Assembly: GCA_902559395.1 (NCBI GenBank)
Contig: CACEHR010000010.1
Span: 1 to 34,229 of the forward strand
Direction of reading: 5' to 3'
Source of the DNA: an uncultured Pelagibacteraceae bacterium
GTDB lineage: Bacteria; Pseudomonadota; Alphaproteobacteria; Pelagibacterales; Pelagibacteraceae
Length of the DNA: 34,229 nucleotides
Shown: in pieces, positions 25,236 through 34,229 of the stretch
Numbering within the stretch: position 1 is the first letter of the stretch
Layout of the letters: each line of letters begins with the position of its first letter
Position numbers and translations under genes: made by a program
Notes under the pieces: generated by a model
Told to the model about the DNA's origin: nothing
The model's database searches: none
Seen by the model: only the letters and a program-made list of their open reading frames with translations

Positions 25236-27152
25236 ATGCCGATAATAACATTACCTGACGGAAACAATATTGACTTTCCTAATAAAGTTACTGGACTTGA
25301 AGTAGCTGAAAAAATTAGCAAATCATTAGCTAAACAAGCCATGGTTATAAGCGTTGATGGTGAACTTAAAGATCTTGATTTTTTAATTGAAAATGATTGT
25401 TCTGTAAAAATTTTTACCTCAAAAAATCCTGAGGGCTTAGAAACTATAAGGCATGACACAGCTCATATTTTAGCTATGGCTGTTCAAGAATTATTTCCTG
25501 GAACACAAGTTACAATTGGACCCGTGATTGACAATGGATTTTATTATGACTTTGCTAGAAAAGAACCATTTACAGAGGATGATCTTGTTAAAATTGAAAA
25601 TAAAATGAAAGAGATTGTCGATAGGAATGAAAAAACAAAAAGAGAAGTTTGGGATAGAAACAAAGCAATTAGCCATTTTAAAAAAAAAGGAGAAATTTAT
25701 AAAGCCGAGTTAATTGAAGCGATACCTGAAAATGAAGATGTATCAATTTATTTTCACGGAGAATGGCATGATTTATGTAGAGGCCCACATTTATCCTCTA
25801 CAGGTAAAATAGGGAAATATTTTAAACTTACAAAAGTTTCAGGAGCATATTGGAGAGGAGACTCTAATAATGAAATGTTGCAACGAATATATGGTACGAG
25901 TTGGGCAACTCAAAAAGATCTAGATGAATATTTGAAAAGAATAGAAGAAGCCGAAAAAAGAGATCACAGAAAATTAGGTAGAGAAATGGATTTATTTCAT
26001 TTTAGAGAAGAAAGCCCTGGCTCAGTATTTTGGCATGAAAGAGGATGGGGTTTGTTTCAAAAGCTCATTAACTACATGAGAAGCAGACAAGATGCGGCTG
26101 GTTATAAAGAAGTCAATACTCCAGAGGTACTAGATAGACAACTATGGGAAAAATCTGGGCATTGGGAAAAATATGGAGAAAACATGTATACTTCTGAAAC
26201 ACCAGATGAGAAAGTTTTTGCAATTAAACCGATGAATTGCCCTGGTCATATCCAGGTATTTAATCAAGGCTTAAAAAGTTACAGAGATCTTCCGTTACGT
26301 TTTGCTGAATTTGGGAAAGTTCATCGTTATGAGCCATCAGGCGCTTTACATGGATTATTAAGAGTAAGAGCCTTTACTCAAGATGATGCCCATATTTTTT
26401 GCACTGAAGATCAAATTACTAGCGAATGTTTAATTGTTACAAATCTAATACTCGATATTTATAAGGACCTTGGTTTTGAAAATGTGATTCTAAAATATGC
26501 AGATAGGCCAGAAGTAAGAGTTGGTGATGATTCAGTTTGGGATAAAGCAGAAGCCTCTTTGCTTGAAGCCGTTAAAGCCTCTAAATTAGAATATACTATT
26601 AATAAAGGCGAGGGAGCATTTTATGGTCCTAAAATTGAATTTGTTTTACGAGATGCTATTGGCAGAGATTGGCAATGTGGAACCTTACAAGTAGATTTAA
26701 ATTTACCTGGAAGATTAGATGCTTCTTTTGTTGATAAAGATGGTACTAAAAAAATTCCTGTTATGTTGCACCGAGCATTATTTGGTTCTCTAGAGAGATT
26801 TATTGGAATTTTAATTGAAAACTATGCAGGCAAGTTTCCATTTTGGATATCTCCTTTACAGACTATGGTAATACCTATTTCAGAAGAATTTAATGACTAT
26901 GCGGTTGAGGTATCAAATAAAATTAAAAATTCAGGCATAAGTTCTGCAGTAGATTTAAAAAATCATAATTTAAATTATAAAATTAGAGATCATTCTTTAG
27001 CAAAAATACCGCTTTTATTAATTTGTGGTAAAAAAGAAGTTGACTCCAATTCAGTAACGATTAGAAGATTAGACTCTAATAAACAAGAAAATATGGGTAT
27101 AGATCAATTCTTAAAAACATTCTCTGCTTTAAACAAAGCATCATCAAACTAA
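25236..27152 (+). CDS. thrS: Threonyl-tRNA synthetase
   Basis: A full-length 638-residue class II synthetase. The TGS domain (1-60) is followed by the editing domain with HDTAH (about 72-76) and the late Cys/His of the editing site (DLCRGPHL), then the catalytic core. The zinc ligands are C335 (MNCPGH), H386 (DDAHIF) and H512 (HRALFGS), in step with E. coli C334, H385 and H511. The anticodon-binding domain starts near 540. The start abuts the GT4 stop with no gap and has no ribosome binding site, so translation may be coupled. The infC GTG follows directly after its stop, which is the usual thrS-infC arrangement. Confidence 0.97.
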   Translation: MPIITLPDGNNIDFPNKVTGLEVAEKISKSLAKQAMVISVDGELKDLDFLIENDCSVKIFTSKNPEGLETIRHDTAHILAMAVQELFPGTQVTIGPVIDNGFYYDFARKEPFTEDDLVKIENKMKEIVDRNEKTKREVWDRNKAISHFKKKGEIYKAELIEAIPENEDVSIYFHGEWHDLCRGPHLSSTGKIGKYFKLTKVSGAYWRGDSNNEMLQRIYGTSWATQKDLDEYLKRIEEAEKRDHRKLGREMDLFHFREESPGSVFWHERGWGLFQKLINYMRSRQDAAGYKEVNTPEVLDRQLWEKSGHWEKYGENMYTSETPDEKVFAIKPMNCPGHIQVFNQGLKSYRDLPLRFAEFGKVHRYEPSGALHGLLRVRAFTQDDAHIFCTEDQITSECLIVTNLILDIYKDLGFENVILKYADRPEVRVGDDSVWDKAEASLLEAVKASKLEYTINKGEGAFYGPKIEFVLRDAIGRDWQCGTLQVDLNLPGRLDASFVDKDGTKKIPVMLHRALFGSLERFIGILIENYAGKFPFWISPLQTMVIPISEEFNDYAVEVSNKIKNSGISSAVDLKNHNLNYKIRDHSLAKIPLLLICGKKEVDSNSVTIRRLDSNKQENMGIDQFLKTFSALNKASSN

Positions 27153-27698
27153 GTGGCAGACTTCAAACAAAATTATTTTCAAAGAAGAACCAAGGATAGA
27201 GGTCCAAGATCTAATAATAGAATTTCTTCTCCTGATGTACAGGTAATAGGAAGTGATGGAGAAAATCTTGGAGTGATGAATACCAATGAAGCTATTTCCA
27301 TGGCAAAAAATCAAGGTTTAGATTTAATTGAAATAGCACCTAACGCAAATCCTCCTGTATGTAAAATAATGGATATGGGTAAATATAAGTATGATGCTCA
27401 GAAAAAAGCTAATCTTGCAAAGAAAAAACAAAAAATTGTTTCTTTAAAAGAAATTAAAATGAGACCTGTTACTGAAACTCACGATTATGAGTTTAAAGTC
27501 AAGAATGCTAAAAAATTTATAGCCAAAGGAGATAAGGTCAAATTTACTATAAGATTTAAAGGTAGAGAGCTTCAGCATTCCCATCTAGGAAATGAACTAA
27601 TGGGTAAAATTAAAGAAGATATGAAGGATATCGGTAAGGTAGAATTGCATCCCAAGTTTGATGGGAAGCAAATGATAATGGTAATTCAGCCTTTATAA
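27153..27698 (+). CDS. infC: Translation initiation factor IF-3
   Basis: A 181-residue two-domain factor that binds the 30S subunit and checks start-codon pairing. The N-terminal domain holds NNRISSPDVQVIG, the linker about residues 78-95 is lysine-rich, and the C-terminal domain has the RGRE/GREL-type segment (FTIRFKGRELQHSHLG). The start is GTG at 27153, directly abutting the thrS stop; no in-frame ATG exists before the conserved N-terminal domain, so the non-ATG start is firm. In E. coli the infC start is the rare AUU, used for autoregulation by IF-3. GTG is a commoner start, so that form of control may be weaker or absent here. Confidence 0.97.
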   Translation: MADFKQNYFQRRTKDRGPRSNNRISSPDVQVIGSDGENLGVMNTNEAISMAKNQGLDLIEIAPNANPPVCKIMDMGKYKYDAQKKANLAKKKQKIVSLKEIKMRPVTETHDYEFKVKNAKKFIAKGDKVKFTIRFKGRELQHSHLGNELMGKIKEDMKDIGKVELHPKFDGKQMIMVIQPL

Positions 27699-27711
27699 GC
27701 CTTAATAGAGG

Positions 27712-27740
27712 TTGTAAAATTATATCTTTCTTTGTATAAG
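27712..27740 (+). promoter_or_regulatory. Candidate promoter for rpmI-rplT
   Basis: TTGTAA (27712-27717), 17 bases, then TATAAG (27735-27740). It lies in the 53-base infC-rpmI gap, and the start would be about 5 bases before the rpmI ATG. In many bacteria this gap or the one upstream holds an L20-binding operator; there is little room for such a fold here. Confidence 0.42.
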
Positions 27741-27751
27741 TCCGCAGAATT

Positions 27752-27958
27752 ATGCCAAAACTAAAAACAAAAAGCTCAGCAAAAAAAAGATTTAAAATAT
27801 CCGCTAAGGGTAAAGTTATTTCTGCTCAGGCAGGTAAAAGACATGGCATGATTAAAAGAACGAATTCACAAATAAGAAAACTAAGAGGCACTACAACATT
27901 GTCTAAACAAGACGGAAAAATTGTTAAGTCATACATGCCTTACAGTTTAAGAGGTTAA
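27752..27958 (+). CDS. rpmI: Ribosomal protein bL35
   Basis: A 68-residue basic protein of the large subunit, with the family start [15 protein letters not shown], a central GKRHGMIKR region and a C-terminal YMPYSLRG. Length and motifs are normal. It sits between infC and rplT in the classic cluster; the rplT start is 2 bases after its stop. Confidence 0.97.
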   Translation: MPKLKTKSSAKKRFKISAKGKVISAQAGKRHGMIKRTNSQIRKLRGTTTLSKQDGKIVKSYMPYSLRG

Positions 27959-27960
27959 TA

Positions 27961-28317
27961 ATGGCAAGAGTTAAAAGAGGTGTAACTAGCAAAGCTAAAC
28001 ATAAAAAAGTTCTAAAAGCTGTAAAAGGTCAATGGGGTAGAAGAAAAAATACTATTAGAGTTGCTAAGCAAGCTATGGAAAAATCCATGCAATACGCTTA
28101 CAGAGACAGAAGAAATAAAAAAAGAGATTTTAAATCATTGTGGATACAGAGAATCAATGCTGGAGTTAGAGCCGAGGGCTTAACTTATTCAAAATTTATC
28201 AATGGATTAAACAAATGTGGAATTGCAATAGATAGAAAAATTCTTGCTGAAATTGCCTACGATAGCCCAGAAGCATTCAAAACAATTGTACAAAAAGCTC
28301 AATCAGCTTTAAATTAA
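27961..28317 (+). CDS. rplT: Ribosomal protein bL20
   Basis: A 118-residue protein, needed early in assembly of the 50S subunit, with the usual long basic N-terminal helix ([19 protein letters not shown]) and the globular C-terminal half from about residue 60 ([21 protein letters not shown]). In several bacteria L20 represses its own operon by binding the message upstream of rpmI; I see no obvious operator here. The pheS gene follows after 43 bases. Confidence 0.97.
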   Translation: MARVKRGVTSKAKHKKVLKAVKGQWGRRKNTIRVAKQAMEKSMQYAYRDRRNKKRDFKSLWIQRINAGVRAEGLTYSKFINGLNKCGIAIDRKILAEIAYDSPEAFKTIVQKAQSALN

Positions 28318-28360
28318 TCTTCGCTATTGTTTTTATTTCTTAAGGAAATAATCTACTAAT

Positions 28361-29428
28361 ATGTCAGAGATAAAAAATATTAGAGATCAGTTTATATCAA
28401 AGCTAGAAAATGATTTAAGCATTGATCAAATAAATGAAATCAAAACCAAGCTCTTTGGTAAAAATGGTTTAATTTCGTCAAAATTTAAAACAATAGGATC
28501 AATTCCAGAGACTGATAGAAAGAGATTTGCATCAGATTTAAATCAAGCTAAAGACGAACTTCAAAATCTGATAACTTCTAAAATTAGGGAGATAGAAGGA
28601 AAAAAAATAAACGAAAAATTAGAAAAGGAAAAAGTTGATATAACTTTACCTGAAAGACCATTCGTTAGAGGAAAAGTTCATCCAGTATCACAAACTATTG
28701 ATGAAATTTCATCCATTTTCTCTGAAATAGGATTTAGTGTTGAGGAAGGCCCTGATGTTGAAAATGAATATAATAATTTCACTGCTTTAAACACACCTGA
28801 CAATCATCCAGCAAGAGATATGCATGATACTTTTTACTTAGATGAAAGCAAAGAGGTTTTATTACGAACTCATACTTCACCAGTTCAAATCAGAACTATG
28901 CTAAAAGACAAACCCCCATTTAAGATAATTGCTCCAGGAAGAACTTATAGATCTGATAGTGATCAAACACACGCACCAATGTTTCATCAAGTAGAAGGTT
29001 TACATATTGACACAAACATTAATATGGGTCATTTGAAAGGATGCTTGAATTATTTCATTAAAGAATTTTTTGAAGTTGAAAAAATTAAAATGAGATTTAG
29101 ACCTAGTCATTTTCCATTCACAGAACCATCTGCAGAAGTTGATATTGGTTATGAAATAAAAGAGGGCAAAATTATTATTGGAGAAGGAGATAAGTGGCTT
29201 GAAATTTTAGGCTGTGGCATGGTGCATCCTAATGTTTTAAAAAATGTAAAAGTAGATCCTTCAAAATATCAAGGATATGCCTTTGGTATAGGTATAGATC
29301 GATTAGCAATGCTTAAATACGGTATTAATGATTTAAGAGCGTTTTTTGATTGTGACTACAGATGGCTAAATCATTTTGGTTTTGATCCACTTGATGTTCC
29401 TTCAAATTACAGAGGTTTAAGCAGATGA
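28361..29428 (+). CDS. pheS: Phenylalanyl-tRNA synthetase alpha subunit
   Basis: A 355-residue catalytic subunit of the alpha2-beta2 enzyme. An N-terminal coiled-coil arm for tRNA binding (about 1-95) precedes the class II core. Conserved segments are [13 protein letters not shown] (ATP and Phe site), [21 protein letters not shown] (motif 2 region) and [18 protein letters not shown] (motif 3). A possible ribosome binding site (AAGGA, near 28344) is a little far, about 13 bases before the ATG. No phe leader-peptide attenuator is visible in the 43-base gap. It overlaps pheT by 4 bases (ATGA). Confidence 0.97.
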   Translation: MSEIKNIRDQFISKLENDLSIDQINEIKTKLFGKNGLISSKFKTIGSIPETDRKRFASDLNQAKDELQNLITSKIREIEGKKINEKLEKEKVDITLPERPFVRGKVHPVSQTIDEISSIFSEIGFSVEEGPDVENEYNNFTALNTPDNHPARDMHDTFYLDESKEVLLRTHTSPVQIRTMLKDKPPFKIIAPGRTYRSDSDQTHAPMFHQVEGLHIDTNINMGHLKGCLNYFIKEFFEVEKIKMRFRPSHFPFTEPSAEVDIGYEIKEGKIIIGEGDKWLEILGCGMVHPNVLKNVKVDPSKYQGYAFGIGIDRLAMLKYGINDLRAFFDCDYRWLNHFGFDPLDVPSNYRGLSR

Positions 29429-31833
29429 AGATCACATATGATTGGCTAAAAGATCATTTAAAAATAAGCGCTAAAGAAGATAAACTTCTTGAGAAACTAA
29501 CAGACATAGGTCTTGAGGTTGAGAGTATAGAAAACTTATCTGAAGGGTTAGATTTATTTAAGGTAGCAAAAATCTTAAAAACAGAAAAACATCCTAACGC
29601 AGACAGACTTAAAGTTTGTGATGTTGATGTTGGCGATAAAGAAATCAAAAAAGTTGTTTGTGGAGCTGCAAATGCGAGAGAGGGCCTTCTTACTGTATAT
29701 GCCCCACCAGGCGCCATAATCCCAAAAAACAAAACCAAACTTGTTGTTGCTAAAATTAGAGATGTTACATCTTATGGAATGCTCTGTTCTGAATCTGAAT
29801 TGAATTTATCAGATGAAAGTGATGGGATTACTGAGCTGTTGGCATCCAAATATGCCAAAAATATTGGAAAAAGTTATTTTTCTAAACCAAGTTCTAATCT
29901 TATCGATTTATCAATTACACCAAATAGACCAGACTGTCTTGGTGTTCGGGGGATAGCGAGAGATTTATCAGCAGCAGGTTTTGGAAACTTAAAACCAGAA
30001 AAAGATAAAAAAATTAAATCTAATAAAAAACAGACTTTAAAAGTAAAAATAATAAAAGAAAAAAATCAAGGCTGTCTATCTTTTGGTAGCTGCTTAATAA
30101 CTAACGTCAAAAATACAGAAAGCCCTCAATGGTTGAAAGATAAATTAATCTCTATAGGCCAAAAACCGATATCTGCAATTGTAGATATAACTAACTATGT
30201 CATGATTGATATTAATCGTCCTTTGCACGCATACGATGCTGACAAAATTGATCAGGGAATCATCGTTAGAAATTCAAAATCAGGAGAAGAATTTACTGCT
30301 CTAGATAATAAAAATTATAAACTAGATGACGGAATGTGTGTAATAACCGACAACAAAGGTGTCTTAGGTCTAGGTGGAATTATTGGAGGAACAAGATCTG
30401 GCACAGAGCTAGATACAAAAAATGTTTTATTAGAGTCGGCTTATTTTGATCCGAGATCAATTAGAAAAACTGCTAAAAATTTGAATATTGATACAGATGC
30501 TAAATTTAGATTTGAAAGAGGTATTGATCAGTTATCAATTGAAAATGGATTAAATAAAGCAGCTATTTTAATTAAGGAAATTTGCGGTGGTGAAATTAGT
30601 AAAATAGATATTCAAAAAATAGAGTCTTACAAAAACAAAGTAATAAAATTTGAACTAAAATTATTTGAAAAAGTAACTGGTTTTAATATTTCAACCAAGG
30701 AAATGATAATTATTTTAGAAAAACTTGGTTTTAAAATTAAAAAAGAAAAAAAATTCTTTAAATTATCGGTTCCATCTTGGAGACCAGATATTGTTCAAGA
30801 AATTGATATAGTAGAGGAACTTGTTAGAATTAGTGGTTATGAAAAAATAAAAATTGAAAATCCTATTAAAGAAAGATTAAATATTACTTTAAATCCAACT
30901 CAAAAGTTATTTCATTTTCTTCAAAGAGCAGTAGCATCTAAAGGGTATCTGGAGGCTATTACTTGGTCTTTTACAGATTCAAAATATAACGATCACTTTA
31001 AAGAAGCCAATAAAGAAATAAAAATTGTAAATCCAATTAGCTCTGAATTGGGAGTATTAAGAAATTCTATTTTTTCAAATTTAGTGATGTATATGAGTAA
31101 AAACTTAGATAGAGGAATTAAAGATTTATCAATATTTGAAATAGGGCCAATATTTTATGGTTCACAACCTGGAGCTCAGAATACAGTTGTTTGTGGTTTG
31201 TCGGCTGGAAAAAAATCTAGACTTTCATGGATTGAAAAAGAGAGAAATGTAGATATTTTTGATATCAAAAGGGATGTTATACAAACTTTAGTAGAAGCAG
31301 GTTATGACTCAGAAAAATTTTATATCGATGATGAAAGCCCAAATTATTATCATCCAGGAAAATCAGGAAGAATATTTCTAAATAAGGGAAAAGATAAGGT
31401 AGCTGCTTATTTTGGCGAAATTCATCCAAACATTATCAAAACGCTAGATATTAAAACAGAGTCTTTAGTAGGTTTCGAAATATTTCTAGATAATTTAAAA
31501 TTACCTAAAAAACCTATAAAAGATCAAAAAACAAAATATTTGGTATCTGACTTTCAAAAATCTGAAAGAGATTTTGCATTTATAATTGATAGAAAAGTAA
31601 ACGTACAAGATTTAGTTAGTATAATATCAAGTATTGATAAAAATTTAATTTCAAACATTAAGGTATTTGATGTTTATGAGGGAGATAATATTCCTAAAAA
31701 TCAAAAATCAATCGCAATAAGTGTTACTATTCAATCATTAGAAAAAACTTTAACAGATAATGATTTAGAAAAAATTAATCATTTAATAATAGAAACAGTT
31801 GAAAATAAAACTGGTGCTAAAATCCGTTCCTAA
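29425..31833 (+). CDS. pheT: Phenylalanyl-tRNA synthetase beta subunit
   Basis: An 802-residue subunit of usual length. It has an N-terminal tRNA-binding OB domain (about 39-150, with [12 protein letters not shown]), the B3/4 editing domain (about 210-380), the B5 domain (about 400-470, ending [22 protein letters not shown]), a synthetase-like core, and a C-terminal anticodon-binding ferredoxin-fold domain (about 705-802, with [13 protein letters not shown]). The 4-base overlap with pheS fits coupled synthesis of the two subunits. ihfA, which follows pheT in many proteobacteria, is absent; lepA follows instead after 9 bases. Confidence 0.97.
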   Translation: MKITYDWLKDHLKISAKEDKLLEKLTDIGLEVESIENLSEGLDLFKVAKILKTEKHPNADRLKVCDVDVGDKEIKKVVCGAANAREGLLTVYAPPGAIIPKNKTKLVVAKIRDVTSYGMLCSESELNLSDESDGITELLASKYAKNIGKSYFSKPSSNLIDLSITPNRPDCLGVRGIARDLSAAGFGNLKPEKDKKIKSNKKQTLKVKIIKEKNQGCLSFGSCLITNVKNTESPQWLKDKLISIGQKPISAIVDITNYVMIDINRPLHAYDADKIDQGIIVRNSKSGEEFTALDNKNYKLDDGMCVITDNKGVLGLGGIIGGTRSGTELDTKNVLLESAYFDPRSIRKTAKNLNIDTDAKFRFERGIDQLSIENGLNKAAILIKEICGGEISKIDIQKIESYKNKVIKFELKLFEKVTGFNISTKEMIIILEKLGFKIKKEKKFFKLSVPSWRPDIVQEIDIVEELVRISGYEKIKIENPIKERLNITLNPTQKLFHFLQRAVASKGYLEAITWSFTDSKYNDHFKEANKEIKIVNPISSELGVLRNSIFSNLVMYMSKNLDRGIKDLSIFEIGPIFYGSQPGAQNTVVCGLSAGKKSRLSWIEKERNVDIFDIKRDVIQTLVEAGYDSEKFYIDDESPNYYHPGKSGRIFLNKGKDKVAAYFGEIHPNIIKTLDIKTESLVGFEIFLDNLKLPKKPIKDQKTKYLVSDFQKSERDFAFIIDRKVNVQDLVSIISSIDKNLISNIKVFDVYEGDNIPKNQKSIAISVTIQSLEKTLTDNDLEKINHLIIETVENKTGAKIRS

Positions 31834-31842
31834 AATTAATAA

Positions 31843-33651
31843 ATGAGTTCAATTGATAATATAAGAAATTTTGCAATTATTGCACATATTGATCATGGTA
31901 AATCTACTATTGCTGATCGTATTATACATAGCTGTGGTGGATTAACTGAACGAGAGATGAAAGCTCAAGTTTTAGACTCTATGGATATTGAACGTGAAAG
32001 AGGAATCACAATTAAAGCTCAAACAGTTAAATTGAGTTATAAAGCTAAAAATGGAAAAAATTATATTTTAAATATTATTGATACTCCAGGTCATGTTGAT
32101 TTCAGTTATGAGGTTAGTAGATCTTTATATGCATGCGAAGGTTCAATTTTAATCGTAGATAGCACACAAGGGGTAGAAGCTCAAACTTTAGCAAATGTGT
32201 ACCAAGCTTTAGATACAAATCATGAGATAGTGCCAGTTTTAAACAAAGTTGACTTGCCTGCATCAGATTTAGATAGAACAAAAAAACAAATTGAAGATGT
32301 AATAGGAATTGATACTGAAAATGCAATTCCATGTTCAGGAAAAACTGGCGAAGGAATAGAGGATATTTTAGAACAAATTATTACAACTTTACCAGCTCCA
32401 AAAGGAGAAAGCTCAGCAGATCTAAAATGTTTATTGGTCGATAGTTGGTATGACACATATCTAGGTGTAGTAATTTTAGTGAGAGTTATAGATGGCAAAC
32501 TTTCAAAACATATGAAAATAAAAATGATGTCTACTAATCAAGAATATATAGTAGAAAAAGTTGGGGTTTTTACTCCAAAACCTGTAGATATTAATGAATT
32601 AAAAACTGGGGAGATTGGGTTTATTACAACTGGAATTAAAGTTTTATCCGAAACAAAAGTTGGAGACACAATTTGCGATGCTTTAAAACCATTAAAAGAA
32701 GCTTTGCCAGGATTTAAACCAAGTAAACCTGTAGTTTTTTGTGGGCTATTTCCAGTAGATAGTTCTGAGTTTCAAAAACTTAAAGATGGTTTGGCTAAAT
32801 TACAACTAAATGATGCAAGTTTTTCTTTTGAACCAGAGTCATCATCTGCTTTGGGATTAGGTTTTAGATGTGGATTTTTAGGTTTACTTCATTTGGAAAT
32901 CGTAACAGAAAGATTAGAAAGAGAATTTGATGTTAATTTATTAACAACTACACCTGGTGTTGTTTACAAAGTTCATCTTAATAACGGAAACATAATTGAT
33001 CTTCAAAATCCATCGAGTTTACCTGATCCAACCTTAATTAAATATATCGAAGAGCCATGGATAAAGGCAACCATTATTACACCTGACCAATATTTAGGTT
33101 CAATTATAAAAATGTGTCAGGATAAAAGAGGAATTCAGACTAATTTAAGTTACTCTGGAAATAGAGCTGTTGTAAATTACGAATTGCCTTTAAATGAGGT
33201 TGTTTTTGATTTTAATGATCGTTTAAAATCAATGACTAGTGGATATGCTAGTTTTGATTATGAAATAATTGAACATAGAGAAGGAGAGTTAGTTAAACTT
33301 GGAATTTTAGTAAACAGCGAACCTGTCGATGCCTTAGCAATGATGATACATAAAGATTTTGCCCAAAAGACTGGAAGAGATGTATGTGAAAAACTTAAAG
33401 ATCTTATTCCAAGACATAATTTCATGATTCCAGTTCAAGCTGCAATTGGAGGAAAAATTATAGCAAGAGAAACTATTAAAGGTTTTAAAAAAGATGTTTT
33501 AACTAAAATTCATGGTGGTGGTGCTACAGATAGAAAGAGAAAACTTTTAGAAAAACAAAAAAAAGGTAAAGCAAGATCTAAGCAATTTGGTAGAGTTGAG
33601 ATTCCCCAAGAGGCGTTTATTGGGGTATTAAAAATTAGTAAAGATGCTTAA
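31843..33651 (+). CDS. lepA: Elongation factor 4 (LepA), ribosomal GTPase
   Basis: A 602-residue translational GTPase that acts on ribosomes (assembly or back-translocation). G1 is AHIDHGKST (14-22), G3 is DTPGH (80-84) and G4 is NKVD (134-137), followed by domain II, an EF-G-like domain III and the LepA-specific C-terminal domain with [20 protein letters not shown] and VEIPQEAF. Full length. It is placed 9 bases after pheT and shares 8 bases at its end with the start of the next gene. Confidence 0.97.
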   Translation: MSSIDNIRNFAIIAHIDHGKSTIADRIIHSCGGLTEREMKAQVLDSMDIERERGITIKAQTVKLSYKAKNGKNYILNIIDTPGHVDFSYEVSRSLYACEGSILIVDSTQGVEAQTLANVYQALDTNHEIVPVLNKVDLPASDLDRTKKQIEDVIGIDTENAIPCSGKTGEGIEDILEQIITTLPAPKGESSADLKCLLVDSWYDTYLGVVILVRVIDGKLSKHMKIKMMSTNQEYIVEKVGVFTPKPVDINELKTGEIGFITTGIKVLSETKVGDTICDALKPLKEALPGFKPSKPVVFCGLFPVDSSEFQKLKDGLAKLQLNDASFSFEPESSSALGLGFRCGFLGLLHLEIVTERLEREFDVNLLTTTPGVVYKVHLNNGNIIDLQNPSSLPDPTLIKYIEEPWIKATIITPDQYLGSIIKMCQDKRGIQTNLSYSGNRAVVNYELPLNEVVFDFNDRLKSMTSGYASFDYEIIEHREGELVKLGILVNSEPVDALAMMIHKDFAQKTGRDVCEKLKDLIPRHNFMIPVQAAIGGKIIARETIKGFKKDVLTKIHGGGATDRKRKLLEKQKKGKARSKQFGRVEIPQEAFIGVLKISKDA

Positions 33652-34229
33652 GAAAAAAATACTAGTTATTATTTCTGGAAAATTGACTTTTTTTAGTAAA
33701 AAAAACTTTTATAAAATAAAAGAGTCTTTTAAAGAATATGACTTAGAATTTTGTTTGTTTCCTTGGCAAGGACAATCAGTAGAATTAAAAAAAAAATTTT
33801 TAGATTTATATAAGCCTATACATTTTGAAGAAATAGAAACCTATGATTTTGAGAAGGAACTAAAGTTAATAAAATTCCCAGATTATGCTGGAAATCCCAT
33901 AGGAACACTAAATATGTATAGATCTATATGTGTTGCATTTAATATTGTTGATAAAATATATTTTAAAAAATTAAATAAGCCAGATTATGTATTAAGATTT
34001 AGATCTGATATTCTTCCAAAGGATAATCAAAAATTTATCAATGAGGCGCTAATTGAAAGGTCTATATTAGTGCCTGATAGATATCATTGGAATGGACTCA
34101 ATGATCAAATTTTTCTCATAAATTTTAAAGATTTAAAAGTTTTTGAAAACTTTAATAATTTTTTAAAAAAGCACATTGAAGAAAATAGATTTTTTTCTAG
34201 TGAGTATATTTTTTTAAGGTTTATTAAAA
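33644..34229 (+). CDS. Partial WavE-like surface-glycan protein (runs off window end)
   Basis: An open frame starts at ATG 33644, in another frame inside the last codons of lepA (8-base overlap), and runs without a stop to the window end: 195 full codons. The beginning [16 protein letters not shown] looks like the first strand of a glycosyltransferase-like fold. LRFRSDI (117-123) and the later [11 protein letters not shown] (from 151) resemble the paired acidic motifs (RxD and ND) of WavE-type lipopolysaccharide-synthesis proteins. That family call is by eye and moderate. The coding region is real, judging from composition and the continuous frame. Its location directly behind lepA and close to the GT4 gene upstream fits a surface-glycan function, but acceptor and donor are unknown. 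Confidence 0.75.
   Translation, partial: MLKKKILVIISGKLTFFSKKNFYKIKESFKEYDLEFCLFPWQGQSVELKKKFLDLYKPIHFEEIETYDFEKELKLIKFPDYAGNPIGTLNMYRSICVAFNIVDKIYFKKLNKPDYVLRFRSDILPKDNQKFINEALIERSILVPDRYHWNGLNDQIFLINFKDLKVFENFNNFLKKHIEENRFFSSEYIFLRFIK

Noticed and set aside
1..34229. CRISPR arrays, insertion sequences, prophage or defence genes
   Set aside because: No repeated spacer-type units, transposase, integrase or terminal inverted repeats were seen; nearly all of the window is assigned to core genes.

Overview
The window looks like a streamlined, very A+T-rich alphaproteobacterium of the SAR11 / Pelagibacter type. The basis is the base composition, intergenic gaps that are mostly under 100 bases, many 1-, 4- or 8-base gene overlaps, lysine- and isoleucine-rich proteins, and gene content. 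This assignment is inference: there is no rRNA gene here to confirm it. I see no mobile element, CRISPR array or rRNA. No gap between genes exceeds about 185 bases.

Layout. (1) Positions 1-4321: a 30-residue lysine-rich peptide gene on the + strand faces a minus-strand operon (Suv3-like helicase, TerB-like protein, FdxA ferredoxin, CarD regulator with a long lysine-rich N-terminal tail) across a bidirectional terminator. (2) 4491-9194: an aminotransferase, then a TAXI-type TRAP transporter. Its periplasmic receptor and fused permease are separated by a terminator-like hairpin. (3) 9197-9818, minus strand: tRNA-Arg(ACG), a 32-residue membrane peptide, then a PaaI-like thioesterase. (4) 9892-15509: a thiolase, then pyruvate dehydrogenase E1 (aceE) and E2 (aceF). 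The E1 carries its own N-terminal lipoyl domain. (5) 15516-17170: a DMT/EamA transporter converging on UppP. (6) 17354-23298: glutamate synthase gltD-gltB, with several inverted repeats upstream. (7) 23295-25235: an alpha/beta hydrolase (minus) and a GT4 glycosyltransferase (plus). (8) 25236-33651: the classic translation cluster thrS-infC-rpmI-rplT-pheS-pheT, followed by lepA. (9) 33644 to the window end: a partial gene for a WavE-like surface-glycan protein.

How the genes fit together. PDH and thiolase form and use acetyl-CoA. GltBD is the main ammonium-to-glutamate route. The TRAP transporter probably imports a small organic acid. The helicase operon looks like RNA handling plus transcription control through CarD. 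The translation block is standard housekeeping.

The strongest unusual observations are the lipoyl domain on a homodimer-type E1 (about 62% identical over 72 residues, by hand count, to the lipoyl domain of the adjacent E2), the two adjacent but convergent lysine-rich proteins (free peptide and CarD tail), the small membrane protein directly behind tRNA-Arg, and a set of intergenic inverted repeats that look like operators. I found no defence island or other clearly undescribed multi-gene system; most of the window is core genome.
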